Made by a program: the position numbers and the translations under genes. The notes below the pieces were generated by a model, which worked only from the letters and a program-made list of their open reading frames with translations, was not told where the DNA came from and did no database searches. From Bacteroidales bacterium (lineage in GTDB: Bacteria; Bacteroidota; Bacteroidia; Bacteroidales; ML635J-15), in contig JAISPG010000078.1 of the NCBI GenBank assembly GCA_031275085.1, forward strand, positions 62,001 to 126,000: a DNA stretch of 64,000 nucleotides. The letters run 5' to 3'. Below, in pieces: positions 44,960-53,364 of this stretch (the first letter of the stretch is position 1; every line of letters begins with the position of its first letter).

Positions 44960-46162
44960 TTATTTACATTTTGAAAAAATACATGCTGAATCGTTCCCTC
45001 CAAATCCAAACGAATTTGTAAGAACATGTTTCAATTCTTTATTTGTATACATATCCACAGCCGGTGAAAATGAAAGTTTTTCAATCTTTTCGGAAAAATT
45101 CAGGTTAACCGGAATAAAATCATTCTGTAAAGCCAATATGGATATTATACTTTCGACACTTCCTGCTGCACTTGTAGTATGGCCCGTAAATGATTTGGTT
45201 GATGATACGGGCGGAATATTATCCCCGAATACACGCATAATAGCAATACCTTCGGTTTCATCATTATTCCCGGTACCTGTTCCATGAGCATTAATATAAT
45301 CAATGTCCTGTAACTTTAATCCACTTTGTTTCAATGCTTTTGTCATTGCAAGATATGCACCTTCTCCTTCAGGAGACGATGCTGTCTGGTGATATGCATC
45401 GCATGTATTAGCATAACCGGAAAGTTTACAAATAGGCGAAATTCCTCTTTTCTTTACAGAATCTTCGGATTCTATAACGATAAAAGCAGCTCCTTCTCCA
45501 AGATTCAGGCCTTCTCTGTTTTTATCAAAAGGACGGCATTGATGTTTATCCAGTATCATCAATGTGTTAAATCCGTTAAAATGGAATTTACTTAAACATT
45601 CGCTACCACCGACTATTGCAACATCAATACGACCTGTTTTAATAAGATTAGCACCTAAAATAATTGCATTTTCAGCAGACGAACATGCCGTAGAAATTGT
45701 TGTAGTAAGGTCAAAATGTCCTTTATATTCTTTGGCAATAAGGTCTGTTGTTGCACCGCAGTCGTGTGCTTCTATATATGCACTTTTTGTATCATCGGTA
45801 AGAAAATCCTTATAATATTGTTCACTTTTGTCCATTCCTCCTACCGTTGTTCCTGAAATAAAAGCTATACGTCCGGGCTTTTGTTTGTAAATACCTGACT
45901 CTTCCAACGCTTCTCTTAATGCAATCCTTCCCATTAATGCCGTACGCGTATACACCTCATCCGGAGATATTCCAAGAAGTTTGTACATTTCTTCGTTACT
46001 GTACTGAACTTCACTTGCAGGAAGCTCCTTATGAATAGTCTGTAAATATTTTAAATCATTAATAGCCGAGCGCTTACTTAATAAAGCATTCAACGTATTT
46101 TCCTTACCAACTCCCAGGCCGGTAATAATACCCATTCCGGTCACCAGAATCTGACCTGCCAT
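44960..46162 (-). CDS. Beta-ketoacyl-ACP synthase (KS, FabF-like)
   Basis: 400 residues with a complete Cys-His-His triad: nucleophile in S-T-A-C-S-S-A-E-N, first His in N-A-H-G-T-G-T-G, second in K-S-F-T-G-H-T-T-S-A-A-G. It would catalyse decarboxylative malonyl-ACP condensation during polyene elongation. Being next to the Cys-less partner and directly after an ACP gene, it is the best candidate for the active half of the KS-CLF pair, although two other complete KS genes exist in the cluster. Confidence 0.9.
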   Translation of the reverse strand: MAGQILVTGMGIITGLGVGKENTLNALLSKRSAINDLKYLQTIHKELPASEVQYSNEEMYKLLGISPDEVYTRTALMGRIALREALEESGIYKQKPGRIAFISGTTVGGMDKSEQYYKDFLTDDTKSAYIEAHDCGATTDLIAKEYKGHFDLTTTISTACSSAENAIILGANLIKTGRIDVAIVGGSECLSKFHFNGFNTLMILDKHQCRPFDKNREGLNLGEGAAFIVIESEDSVKKRGISPICKLSGYANTCDAYHQTASSPEGEGAYLAMTKALKQSGLKLQDIDYINAHGTGTGNNDETEGIAIMRVFGDNIPPVSSTKSFTGHTTSAAGSVESIISILALQNDFIPVNLNFSEKIEKLSFSPAVDMYTNKELKHVLTNSFGFGGNDSACIFSKCK

Positions 46163-46420
46163 TTATTTAGTTCTGTTTTTTTCTATGTACTCTGCCATTA
46201 CGCTGACAGATTTAAATATTTCACGTCCTTCTGCTGCATTTGCTAACTTTATTCCATAATTTTTTTCCATCAATACTATTAATTCCAAAGCATCAATAGA
46301 ATCTAAACCTAATCCGTCAACAAATAAAGGAGAATTATTATCAATATCTTCCGGTTTTACTCCTTCCAAGTTCAAAACTTCAATAATTTCCTTTTTTAAT
46401 TCTAAAATCAACTCTTCCAT
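46163..46420 (-). CDS. Acyl carrier protein of the pigment cluster
   Basis: 85 residues, acidic, four-helix ACP. The phosphopantetheine attachment serine is in G-L-D-S-I-D-A-L-E-L. It ends directly where the KS gene begins (no gap) and follows the half-KS gene by 5 bases. It is one of two ACPs in the cluster; one may carry the aromatic starter and the other the extender chain. No phosphopantetheinyl transferase gene is in the window. Confidence 0.93.
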   Translation of the reverse strand: MEELILELKKEIIEVLNLEGVKPEDIDNNSPLFVDGLGLDSIDALELIVLMEKNYGIKLANAAEGREIFKSVSVMAEYIEKNRTK

Positions 46421-46425
46421 ACTTT

Positions 46426-47043
46426 TTAATATAATTTTGATATTAATTCTGTTGTTATTTCTTTTCCTGATTTATTATTGCGTGTAATAAACATCATCAG
46501 TACATCACAGTTATCTTTAAAATATTCCGTCCATCCGCATAGCAATCCATTCACATAATTATTACGAAAAATATCATAAATCGCTTCACTGATTTGTTTT
46601 GGAGAGAATTTCTCCGTAATATAAAAGGATGATTCTCCCATAATCTTATTACGTATAGCAATTTCTCCGGTAACAATATTTGCAAGTGTATAAACAAAAA
46701 CTGCCGGACTGGGAAAATAATTATTCTTATCCTGTATTGTCTGTTGATATATAATATCATCATCCAAAGATGACGATCTGTTAAAACAAACTATCGAAAT
46801 ATCTTTGTTAGGAACATTTATATCTAATCCGACATCCCTGCATACTAGTTCCGCTCCCAGAAAGCCTGCTTTAGACAGATTATCCATTTTAAAGAATTTC
46901 AAATATTGTATTCCAAATGATCTGTACACATCATTAAGCCATAAAGAATTTGGTTCTTCCGAACGTATTATTGGAACCTCTGTCCCATTTAACAAAACTT
47001 TTTTGTTAGTTATACGGCAATATGACTTTATATCAAATTTCAC
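46426..47043 (-). CDS. Half-length ketosynthase-like protein (no active site)
   Basis: 205 residues. The segment P-S-P-A-V-F-V-Y-T-L-A-N-I-V-T-G-E-I-A-I-R-N-K-I resembles the core helix of thiolase-fold ketosynthases just before the nucleophile. The following residues (G-E-S-S-F-Y-I-T-E-K) contain no Cys, and the C-terminal half with both His motifs is absent. The gene is packed between an ACP and a complete KS gene with gaps of 5 and 7 bases and has no frameshift signs, so it looks like a maintained component. A scaffold or KS-modulating role is inferred; the family function is unknown to me. Confidence 0.65.
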   Translation of the reverse strand: MKFDIKSYCRITNKKVLLNGTEVPIIRSEEPNSLWLNDVYRSFGIQYLKFFKMDNLSKAGFLGAELVCRDVGLDINVPNKDISIVCFNRSSSLDDDIIYQQTIQDKNNYFPSPAVFVYTLANIVTGEIAIRNKIMGESSFYITEKFSPKQISEAIYDIFRNNYVNGLLCGWTEYFKDNCDVLMMFITRNNKSGKEITTELISKLY

Positions 47044-47050
47044 TTCAATT

Positions 47051-48196
47051 TTATATTTTTCTCATAATTATGGCAGCATTGCTTCCGCCAAATCCTGAAA
47101 TTAATTTTAAAAAACGCTTCTTATCAGATCCTATTATATCTTTATTAATATTCACAGCACTTACAACTCCTAAATCTTCAAATCCCATACTTTTTAAAAT
47201 AATACCTTCCTGCAATGCATAAGCAGAAATAATTGTCTCCAAAATCCCTGCTGCTCCCAAGGTATGTCCAAAATAAGGTTTAAGACTGTTCACCGGAGTA
47301 TCATTCATTTCATGGCGTCCTATTGCAACAGATTCCATATCATCGTTATATGGAGTTGCCGTTCCGTGTGCATTTATGAAACTAACAGTTTCTTTATCGA
47401 TACCATTCATGGCGATATTTATAGCATTAAAGAGCCCTTCCGCTGTCCTCGACGGACCTGAAATATGATTTGCATCGTTGCAAACAGCACCATTCTCATA
47501 AATAATGGTTCCTGAATGCAAATCCGTCTCCTGTTCCGCTTTTGAATATATTATAGTTGCAGCAGCTTCTCCTAAATTAAGGCCGGTACGATTCTTATCA
47601 AACGGCTTACACATTTCAACAGATAAAGCCTTAAAGGATTGAAATCCGGAAATAATAAATTTAGATAAAACTTCAGCACCTATAACAATTATATATTTAT
47701 ATCTCCCTGCATTTAAATATCTGGCAGCTGTTATCTGTGCAGCAACCCCTGAAATACAGGCATTACTTACAACTACAGCTTCATTTTTATTATCAAAAAA
47801 TTCGGCAATCAGTTGTGCCGAACGCCATAAATAAACACGTTCAGGCTCATATTTATTATTATTTTCCAGCAATTCTATATTTCCTTTAGTAGTTGAAAAT
47901 ATAAATAAAACAGAATTATCTGCCGGGTCTATATTTGCCTCAGAAACAGCATCATAAACAGATAGTATCGCCGTTTTCTCCAATTTTGTGTATTCAATAT
48001 CAGATTTTGTTGCAATTTTTGAAAATGCTTCATTAATTTTTTCATTTTCCAAAAGAGAGCCAACAAATGGTTCAGGGATATCAAACATATTTTCATAAAA
48101 ACTTAAACCACTCTTATATTTTTTTACTGAAGAGTAGTTTTCAGAGGATGTAAATCCCAAAGATGATATTATATTATCACTTACTTTATATATCAT
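47051..48196 (-). CDS. Beta-ketoacyl-ACP synthase (KS, second in the cluster)
   Basis: 381 residues from the ATG at 48196, which overlaps the thioesterase stop as ATGA; a start at 48220 would give a 28-base overlap. M-I-Y-K-V-S-D-N-I-I-S-S-L-G-F is the expected family N terminus. The triad is complete: S-N-A-C-I-S-G, N-A-H-G-T-A-T-P and K-P-Y-F-G-H-T-L-G-A-A-G. The Cys context differs from the other two KS enzymes, so it may handle a specific step such as the first condensation on the aromatic starter. This assignment is inference. Confidence 0.88.
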   Translation of the reverse strand: MIYKVSDNIISSLGFTSSENYSSVKKYKSGLSFYENMFDIPEPFVGSLLENEKINEAFSKIATKSDIEYTKLEKTAILSVYDAVSEANIDPADNSVLFIFSTTKGNIELLENNNKYEPERVYLWRSAQLIAEFFDNKNEAVVVSNACISGVAAQITAARYLNAGRYKYIIVIGAEVLSKFIISGFQSFKALSVEMCKPFDKNRTGLNLGEAAATIIYSKAEQETDLHSGTIIYENGAVCNDANHISGPSRTAEGLFNAINIAMNGIDKETVSFINAHGTATPYNDDMESVAIGRHEMNDTPVNSLKPYFGHTLGAAGILETIISAYALQEGIILKSMGFEDLGVVSAVNINKDIIGSDKKRFLKLISGFGGSNAAIIMRKI

Positions 48197-48627
48197 ATCA
48201 ACCCATTCATTTTTTTCCATTCAAGAAAAAAATCCGGTATAGTCCAGACTAAATTATAATCTTTATCTAAAAATACTTGCACAGAATGACCTGTAGCAAT
48301 AAGCTCCCCTGACGGTACGGAAAAGATTTTATAATCAAAAATAATTTTTGCCGCTTCTGTGTCACGAAGTGTGATTTCAACTTTTCCGATATCACGGTAT
48401 ATCAGAGGTCGTTTATATTCAAAATGTAATTCAACAAGCGGAGCATAAAAACCTTTGTCAAACATATAAAGATATTCAAGTCCGAACTTTTTCCCAAAAG
48501 CTTCGCGGGCATCTTCAAAATACAATGCATATGATCCATGCCATACTATATTCATAGAATCTACCTCACTGAAACGAACTGAAAATTCTTTCTCTGCGGT
48601 TAATATTTTTTTTACCTTATTATTCAT
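48193..48627 (-). CDS. Acyl-CoA/ACP thioesterase (4HBT hotdog family)
   Basis: 144 residues of the YbgC/4-hydroxybenzoyl-CoA thioesterase type. The active-site block V-D-S-M-N-I-V-W-H-G-S-Y-A-L-Y-F-E-D-A-R matches V-D-x-x-x-I-V-x-H-x-x-Y-x-x-x-F-E-x-A-R, with the first Asp usually catalytic. In this cluster it could release or edit the polyene chain, like ApeK. It overlaps the dehydratase gene by 8 bases and the downstream KS by 4. Confidence 0.88.
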   Translation of the reverse strand: MNNKVKKILTAEKEFSVRFSEVDSMNIVWHGSYALYFEDAREAFGKKFGLEYLYMFDKGFYAPLVELHFEYKRPLIYRDIGKVEITLRDTEAAKIIFDYKIFSVPSGELIATGHSVQVFLDKDYNLVWTIPDFFLEWKKMNGLI

Positions 48628-49048
48628 TCCAGCTGCTTACGACGTCAGTTAAAATAACTTTCATATTACAAGATGCAACAGGTTGTTCGTCACATAAAAC
48701 ATTTGCAGTAATTATCACTACATTAAAAACCTCATTATCAACATTAATTACTGTATTTATTTTTTTCCCTACTTCAGGTAAAGAGTAAACTTCAAAATTA
48801 TTTACAGAACCGATCATCCCTATTTTTACAGGTTGGTCGCTATTTAAATATCCCAGTCGAGCAGCGCATGTCTGAGCTATGTTTTCCAATATCCCCATCT
48901 CTGTAAACCGGCTATTCTCAACAAACAGATTATCAGGTAAAATATTTAACTCAGTTCTTGTTTGTTGTTCATCACAAGAAATAAGTTTGTCAACCATAAC
49001 AAACGGCGGACGTTGTGGGATATATTCTAAAATTGCTTTTTTTATCAT
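48620..49048 (-). CDS. Hotdog dehydratase-like protein (ApeP type)
   Basis: 142 residues. I-P-Q-R-P-P-F-V-M-V-D-K-L and L-E-N-I-A-Q-T-C-A align with the FabZ/ApeP opening and central helix, keeping the Glu of the E-x-x-A-Q motif. The catalytic His normally 14 residues before it is absent; no His occurs in that stretch. ApeP-type proteins are known to differ from FabZ here and, as I recall, form a heterodimer with ApeI. A TACTTTTG box lies 49 bases upstream, so a secondary promoter may start here. Confidence 0.78.
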   Translation of the reverse strand: MIKKAILEYIPQRPPFVMVDKLISCDEQQTRTELNILPDNLFVENSRFTEMGILENIAQTCAARLGYLNSDQPVKIGMIGSVNNFEVYSLPEVGKKINTVINVDNEVFNVVIITANVLCDEQPVASCNMKVILTDVVSSWNE

Positions 49049-49096
49049 ACCTAATTATCTGATAGACTTTTATTTATATTATAAATAAAATATTTG

Positions 49097-49104
49097 CAAA
49101 AGTA
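49097..49104 (-). promoter_or_regulatory. Internal -7 box (TACTTTTG) in the pigment cluster
   Basis: A minus-strand TAnnTTTG match in the 81-base gap between the O-methyltransferase and dehydratase genes, the largest early gap of the operon. A second match (TAATTTTG, 49125-49132) is 20 bases farther upstream. Either could give a second transcript for the downstream half. Confidence 0.4.
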
Positions 49105-49129
49105 CTTATTCTAATTACTAAAAACAAAA

Positions 49130-50215
49130 TTATTTCAGCCTGCATTGCATAATACTGTGTCCCAACCCTAATCCATCATGTACATTTTCAACAATCAAAC
49201 CGGATTTATTTATACAATTTTCCATATCCCCTGAATGATACATCTTACTGTTTCCATTTGCCATAGCTGTAAAATACAAACTTATTTGAGCCAGACAGTA
49301 TGATGCTGTTTCGAAACGTTGCCTGTCCCAAAAAGTTTCCATAATATAAAGCTTGCTCTTCTTATTCATGGATTTAGCCGCACGTGTTAAAATACTTACT
49401 ATTTCTTTTTCCGAAAAACAATCAAGAAACTGACTCATCCATATTGCATCAAAATCTTCAGGGAAAGAGGTCGATTCATCCAACACATTAGCTGCATACC
49501 CATGAATACGATTTGCTCCGGGCAAATGTTTTGTTTGCTCTTTCATCATCTCCAGTTGTTGAGGCAAATCCATTATTGTTACATTTACCGACTCTGAGTA
49601 CTCTACACATTTTGTCGCCCAACGTCCTGTATTTCCGCCAACATCAAGTAAAGTTCCAGTATTAGCTGAAAAAACTATTTCCAAAGCTTGTTCAAAAGAG
49701 TTATCAGAATAAAAATGATCAAATCCGAACCAGCTTTTTTTAACTTGTTCCGGAAGCTGAGATAATCCTTCATAAATAGTTGGCCAATTACCAAAGACCT
49801 TCAAACCTTCAGGCTTTCCATTCAACAAAGATTCTTCCAGATTAAAAAGTCCCAGATAATTAACATCATGATTAAAATCCATATTTACACGTGCCATATC
49901 ATCATGAATCAAGAACCAACCGGTTTTTGACAAAAAGAATTTCTCATCTTTCAAAAGTATTGTCCCTATAGTTAATGATGATTCTGTCAGAACTTTCACA
50001 GCATATTCCGACAAATTAGTCTCTTTGACAATTTCATCCATTGTCAGACCATTTTTATTATCATCCAGAAGTTTAAATATTCCAAATTTTACCATTAAGC
50101 GTGAAACCTGAAATACAACAGGACCGAAAACTATTTCCTGAGCCAGTCTTTGCGCCTGAATTGCCGATAATCTATCTTTCGAATATATTTCTTTCTGCGG
50201 GGACAAAAGTTTCAT
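49130..50215 (-). CDS. SAM-dependent O-methyltransferase (AcOMT-like) of the pigment cluster
   Basis: 361 residues in two parts. An N-terminal winged-helix dimerisation region (about 20-110) contains V-S-R-L-M-V-K-F-G-I-F-K-L-L and L-T-M-D-E-I-V-K-E-T-N-L-S. The C-terminal Rossmann domain has motif I L-L-D-V-G-G-N-T-G-R-W-A-T (about 190). This is the layout of small-molecule O-methyltransferases acting on phenolic hydroxyls. It probably methylates the aryl head derived from 4-coumarate, or a ring-hydroxylated version of it. No hydroxylase is seen in the cluster. Confidence 0.83.
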   Translation of the reverse strand: MKLLSPQKEIYSKDRLSAIQAQRLAQEIVFGPVVFQVSRLMVKFGIFKLLDDNKNGLTMDEIVKETNLSEYAVKVLTESSLTIGTILLKDEKFFLSKTGWFLIHDDMARVNMDFNHDVNYLGLFNLEESLLNGKPEGLKVFGNWPTIYEGLSQLPEQVKKSWFGFDHFYSDNSFEQALEIVFSANTGTLLDVGGNTGRWATKCVEYSESVNVTIMDLPQQLEMMKEQTKHLPGANRIHGYAANVLDESTSFPEDFDAIWMSQFLDCFSEKEIVSILTRAAKSMNKKSKLYIMETFWDRQRFETASYCLAQISLYFTAMANGNSKMYHSGDMENCINKSGLIVENVHDGLGLGHSIMQCRLK

Positions 50216-50227
50216 AATTAATATTTA

Positions 50228-51121
50228 TTAATTTTTCCAAAAATTATAATAATTAAACCATTGTTGAGGATATTTTCTCAGTATTTCTTCACATTTATTT
50301 ACAAAATAACAAGCTAAGGTATTTGCCTTTTTTACAGGATTTTGTTCTTCCGTATTAATATTTACAGGGCAAACATAAGCATGGTATTTTTTCCAACTAT
50401 TTTTCATTACGAAAAGTGCTACTATCGGAACATCCATCTGAACCGCCAACCTAAATGGTCCAAAAGGGAAATATGCATCTCTGTTAAAAAACTCACATTT
50501 TATTTTTTTAGGACTTCCGTAAATACGATCACATGGGATTGTCAAAATATCACCCCGTTCTAAAATTTCCTTTATTAAAAAAAGATGCGACATATCTTCT
50601 TTAACCGAAATAAGGTTCATATTTGACTTTTGTGTTGCTTCAATTCTATTTTTTTGTAATTCCTGAGTTTCGCCGCTATATACAAGCCCATATAATTTTT
50701 TTTTATCCTGTTTAAAAGCAAATCCTCCCAGTTCAAAATTTCCTATATGCGAACTTGCAATAATAAATCCTGTATTTTTATTGAATAAATCCTGAATATA
50801 TTCATTTCCAGACACTTCAACTTCAAATTGATCCTCTCTTCCACTCCACACAGCAAATTTATCCAATACAACCTGACCAAAAATAAAGTGATTTTTGTAA
50901 GTATGCCAAAATGATTTCCATGTTGAAAATCCATAACAATTTTTAAAATACCGTATCGTAGCAATGTACCCTTCCCGCCCAAAAAGCATATAAAAAGGAA
51001 CAACAACAAATAATACAGGATAAAAAAAGGAGACATTTATTGTCCGGAGCATAAAAAATAAACTTTTTTGTCCGAATTTTCCGCCACCTGTTTTCCCTTT
51101 CCATTGACGGGATTGCTGCAT
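50228..51121 (-). CDS. LpxL-like membrane acyltransferase of the pigment cluster
   Basis: 297 residues with one N-terminal hydrophobic anchor (about 25-48). The HxxxxE active site is S-S-H-I-G-N-F-E (about 121), as in lipid A acyltransferases (LpxL/HtrB), followed by I-P-C-D-R-I-Y-G and F-P-F-G-P-F-R-L-A. It is expected to transfer the finished polyene acyl chain from ACP to a lipid acceptor at the inner membrane, like the ApeJ-type acyltransferases. Gaps to its neighbours are 5 and 12 bases. Confidence 0.85.
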   Translation of the reverse strand: MQQSRQWKGKTGGGKFGQKSLFFMLRTINVSFFYPVLFVVVPFYMLFGREGYIATIRYFKNCYGFSTWKSFWHTYKNHFIFGQVVLDKFAVWSGREDQFEVEVSGNEYIQDLFNKNTGFIIASSHIGNFELGGFAFKQDKKKLYGLVYSGETQELQKNRIEATQKSNMNLISVKEDMSHLFLIKEILERGDILTIPCDRIYGSPKKIKCEFFNRDAYFPFGPFRLAVQMDVPIVALFVMKNSWKKYHAYVCPVNINTEEQNPVKKANTLACYFVNKCEEILRKYPQQWFNYYNFWKN

Positions 51122-51126
51122 GGTAG

Positions 51127-51375
51127 TTATTTTTCGTTTACCTTGCTTTCAACATAATCGTAAAACTGAGATAGTGTTCTTACATTTGCCATTTCTTCAG
51201 GTTTTATTTTAAATCCGAAATGACGTTCTACAATTACTACGATATCAACAAAATCAAGACTGTCTATACCAAGATCTTCCTTCAATAACGCATCGTCATT
51301 TAACAAATTCTCTTCTATTTCTATCTCCTCTATTAAAAATTTATTCACTGTTTTTATTACTTCTTCTCTTGTCAT
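51127..51375 (-). CDS. Acyl carrier protein (first in the pigment cluster)
   Basis: 82 residues with the phosphopantetheine site G-I-D-S-L-D-F-V-D-I-V-V. It is acidic and close in length to fatty-acid ACP, but divergent in helix II from the second cluster ACP at 46.2 kb. It sits between the acyltransferase and a KS gene. It may carry the chain handed to the acyltransferase. Confidence 0.93.
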   Translation of the reverse strand: MTREEVIKTVNKFLIEEIEIEENLLNDDALLKEDLGIDSLDFVDIVVIVERHFGFKIKPEEMANVRTLSQFYDYVESKVNEK

Positions 51376-51384
51376 AACAATTAT

Positions 51385-52608
51385 TTAATTTATTTTTTTC
51401 ACTACTAATGCACTGTTTGTTCCACCAAATCCGAAAGAATTAGATAAAAATATATCTATAGTCTTATCTATAGTTTTGGTTGCAATATTTAGTTTTTGAG
51501 AATATTCGTCAGGTTTTTCAAAATTTATATTAGGAGCAACAAATGAATTTTGCATCATCAGTATCGAATAAATAATTTCACTTGCCCCAGCCATCCAACA
51601 TTCGTGACCAGTCATGGATTTTGTGGAGCTAACCAATGGTTTTGATTCTGAAAATAATTTATCAATTGCGATTGCCTCAATAGCATCACCTTGCGGAGTA
51701 GATGTAGCATGTGCATTAATATAATCAATATCTTTGCTTTGTATACCTGCATCATCAAGAGCTCTTTTCATTGCTATATATGATCCTATATCATTTGGCT
51801 GAGAAATAACAGCAGCTCCATTTGATGAAAAACCATAACCTATTATTTCGGCAATAATGTTGGCACCACGTGCTTTTGCATGTTCATATTCTTCTAATAT
51901 CAGACTGGCTGCTCCTCCGCTTGGGACTAATCCATCGCGACCAGCATCAAAAGGACGGGATGCTTTTGCCGGGTCGTTTGTACGGACAGAAAAAACACCA
52001 AGCCCATCGAAACTTCCCATTGAATAACAATTTGTTTCTTGTGCGCCCCCGCAAATAACAATATCCTGCATGCCGCTGCGAATAAAAGTATATCCCATTC
52101 CAATAGCATGTGAACCACTGGCACATGCAGCACTTATGGTCATATTGATCCCTCTTATTTTCAAGATGGTTGATAAGTTCATAGTTACAGTAGAGTTCAT
52201 CGACTGAAATACAGAACCCAAACCTATCAGCGTAGTATCTTTCTTTTCAACAGCAATTGCGTGTGATTCAATAACCGCTTTTGCAGAAGAATCATTCCCG
52301 AAAAAAATCCCAACTTCATTATTTTCCAGATAATTTTCGTCAATTCCTGCATTTTTTAAAGCTTCGATAGTTGCTATATATGCATATTCTCCTTCCTCTG
52401 CCATACATGTTCTTGACCGCCTGTCCAATAAACCTTTTAATTGAGGCCTTTCAACAATTCCTGTTAACGGAGAACGATAACCATAATCTATTCTTAACGG
52501 GTCTATTCCTATACCCGACTTTCCTTCATATAGGGATTTCGTTACTTCTTCCTGACTTTTACCAATACAGGAATAAATTCCCATTCCTGTAATTACTACT
52601 CTTCTCAT
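51385..52608 (-). CDS. Beta-ketoacyl-ACP synthase II (FabF/ApeR-like)
   Basis: 407 residues, the most FabF-like KS of the cluster. The start R-R-V-V-I-T-G-M-G-I-Y-S-C-I-G is followed by the nucleophile in I-S-A-A-C-A-S-G-S-H, first His in N-A-H-A-T-S-T-P-Q-G-D, second His in K-S-M-T-G-H-E-C-W-M-A-G, and the S-N-S-F-G-F-G-G-T-N end. It condenses malonyl-ACP with the growing chain. It is cotranscribed with the ketoreductase upstream (16-base gap) and the ACP downstream (9 bases). Confidence 0.93.
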   Translation of the reverse strand: MRRVVITGMGIYSCIGKSQEEVTKSLYEGKSGIGIDPLRIDYGYRSPLTGIVERPQLKGLLDRRSRTCMAEEGEYAYIATIEALKNAGIDENYLENNEVGIFFGNDSSAKAVIESHAIAVEKKDTTLIGLGSVFQSMNSTVTMNLSTILKIRGINMTISAACASGSHAIGMGYTFIRSGMQDIVICGGAQETNCYSMGSFDGLGVFSVRTNDPAKASRPFDAGRDGLVPSGGAASLILEEYEHAKARGANIIAEIIGYGFSSNGAAVISQPNDIGSYIAMKRALDDAGIQSKDIDYINAHATSTPQGDAIEAIAIDKLFSESKPLVSSTKSMTGHECWMAGASEIIYSILMMQNSFVAPNINFEKPDEYSQKLNIATKTIDKTIDIFLSNSFGFGGTNSALVVKKIN

Positions 52609-52624
52609 AAATGCTTTTTATTTT

Positions 52625-53353
52625 CTAAGTATATAAGCCGCCATTTATTGATATGACTTCTCCGGTAATATATCCGGCTTGTTCTGATGCTAAAAATCCT
52701 ACTAAAGCTGCAACTTCTTCCGGTGTTCCAAATCGTCCTACAGGAATCATCGTTTTAAGCGCTTTTTCATCCATGTCTTTTGTCATATCTGTATCTATAA
52801 AACCGGGAGCTACAGCATTTACAGTAACTTTTCTGGCTCCAACTTCCTGTGCCAGAGCTTTTGTAGCACCAATAACTCCTGCTTTTGCTGCCGAATAGTT
52901 CGCTTGTCCGGGTAAACCTTTTATTCCCGACAAAGAAACTATATTTATTATTCTGCCGAATCGTTTTGACAGCATATCTTTTAATACTCTCCGCGTTACA
53001 TAAAAAAAGCTGTTAAGATTTGTATTTATCACACTGTCCCATTGCTCATTCTGCATAAATATCATCAAAGTATCCTGACGGATTCCTGCATTGTTTATTA
53101 ATACAGCAATATAATCATCGGGATGTCCTTCTGCCCATTCAATTAACGCCATATCGGTCGCATCTTTATCGGCAACATCAAATTTCAACAACTCTGCTTT
53201 TACTCCAAATTCTTCTACCAATTTCTTTGTTTCATTAGCTGCATTTTCATTTGAAACAAAATTTATAATTATAGCATAACCTGCTTTGGCTAATTCTAAA
53301 CAAATTGACCTCCCAATTCCACGTGATCCTCCTGTAACTAATGCGTATTTCAT
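52625..53353 (-). CDS. 3-oxoacyl-ACP reductase (FabG/ApeQ-like)
   Basis: 242-residue short-chain dehydrogenase. The NADPH-binding T-G-G-S-R-G-I-G, N-N-A-G, catalytic Ser in I-V-S-L-S-G and Y-S-A-A-K-A-G are intact, as is the terminal Y-I-T-G-E-V-I-S-I-N-G-G. It reduces the 3-oxo group before dehydration in each polyene round. No enoyl reductase is in the cluster, as expected for a product that keeps its double bonds. Confidence 0.94.
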   Translation of the reverse strand: MKYALVTGGSRGIGRSICLELAKAGYAIIINFVSNENAANETKKLVEEFGVKAELLKFDVADKDATDMALIEWAEGHPDDYIAVLINNAGIRQDTLMIFMQNEQWDSVINTNLNSFFYVTRRVLKDMLSKRFGRIINIVSLSGIKGLPGQANYSAAKAGVIGATKALAQEVGARKVTVNAVAPGFIDTDMTKDMDEKALKTMIPVGRFGTPEEVAALVGFLASEQAGYITGEVISINGGLYT

Positions 53354-53364
53354 AACAATATTTT

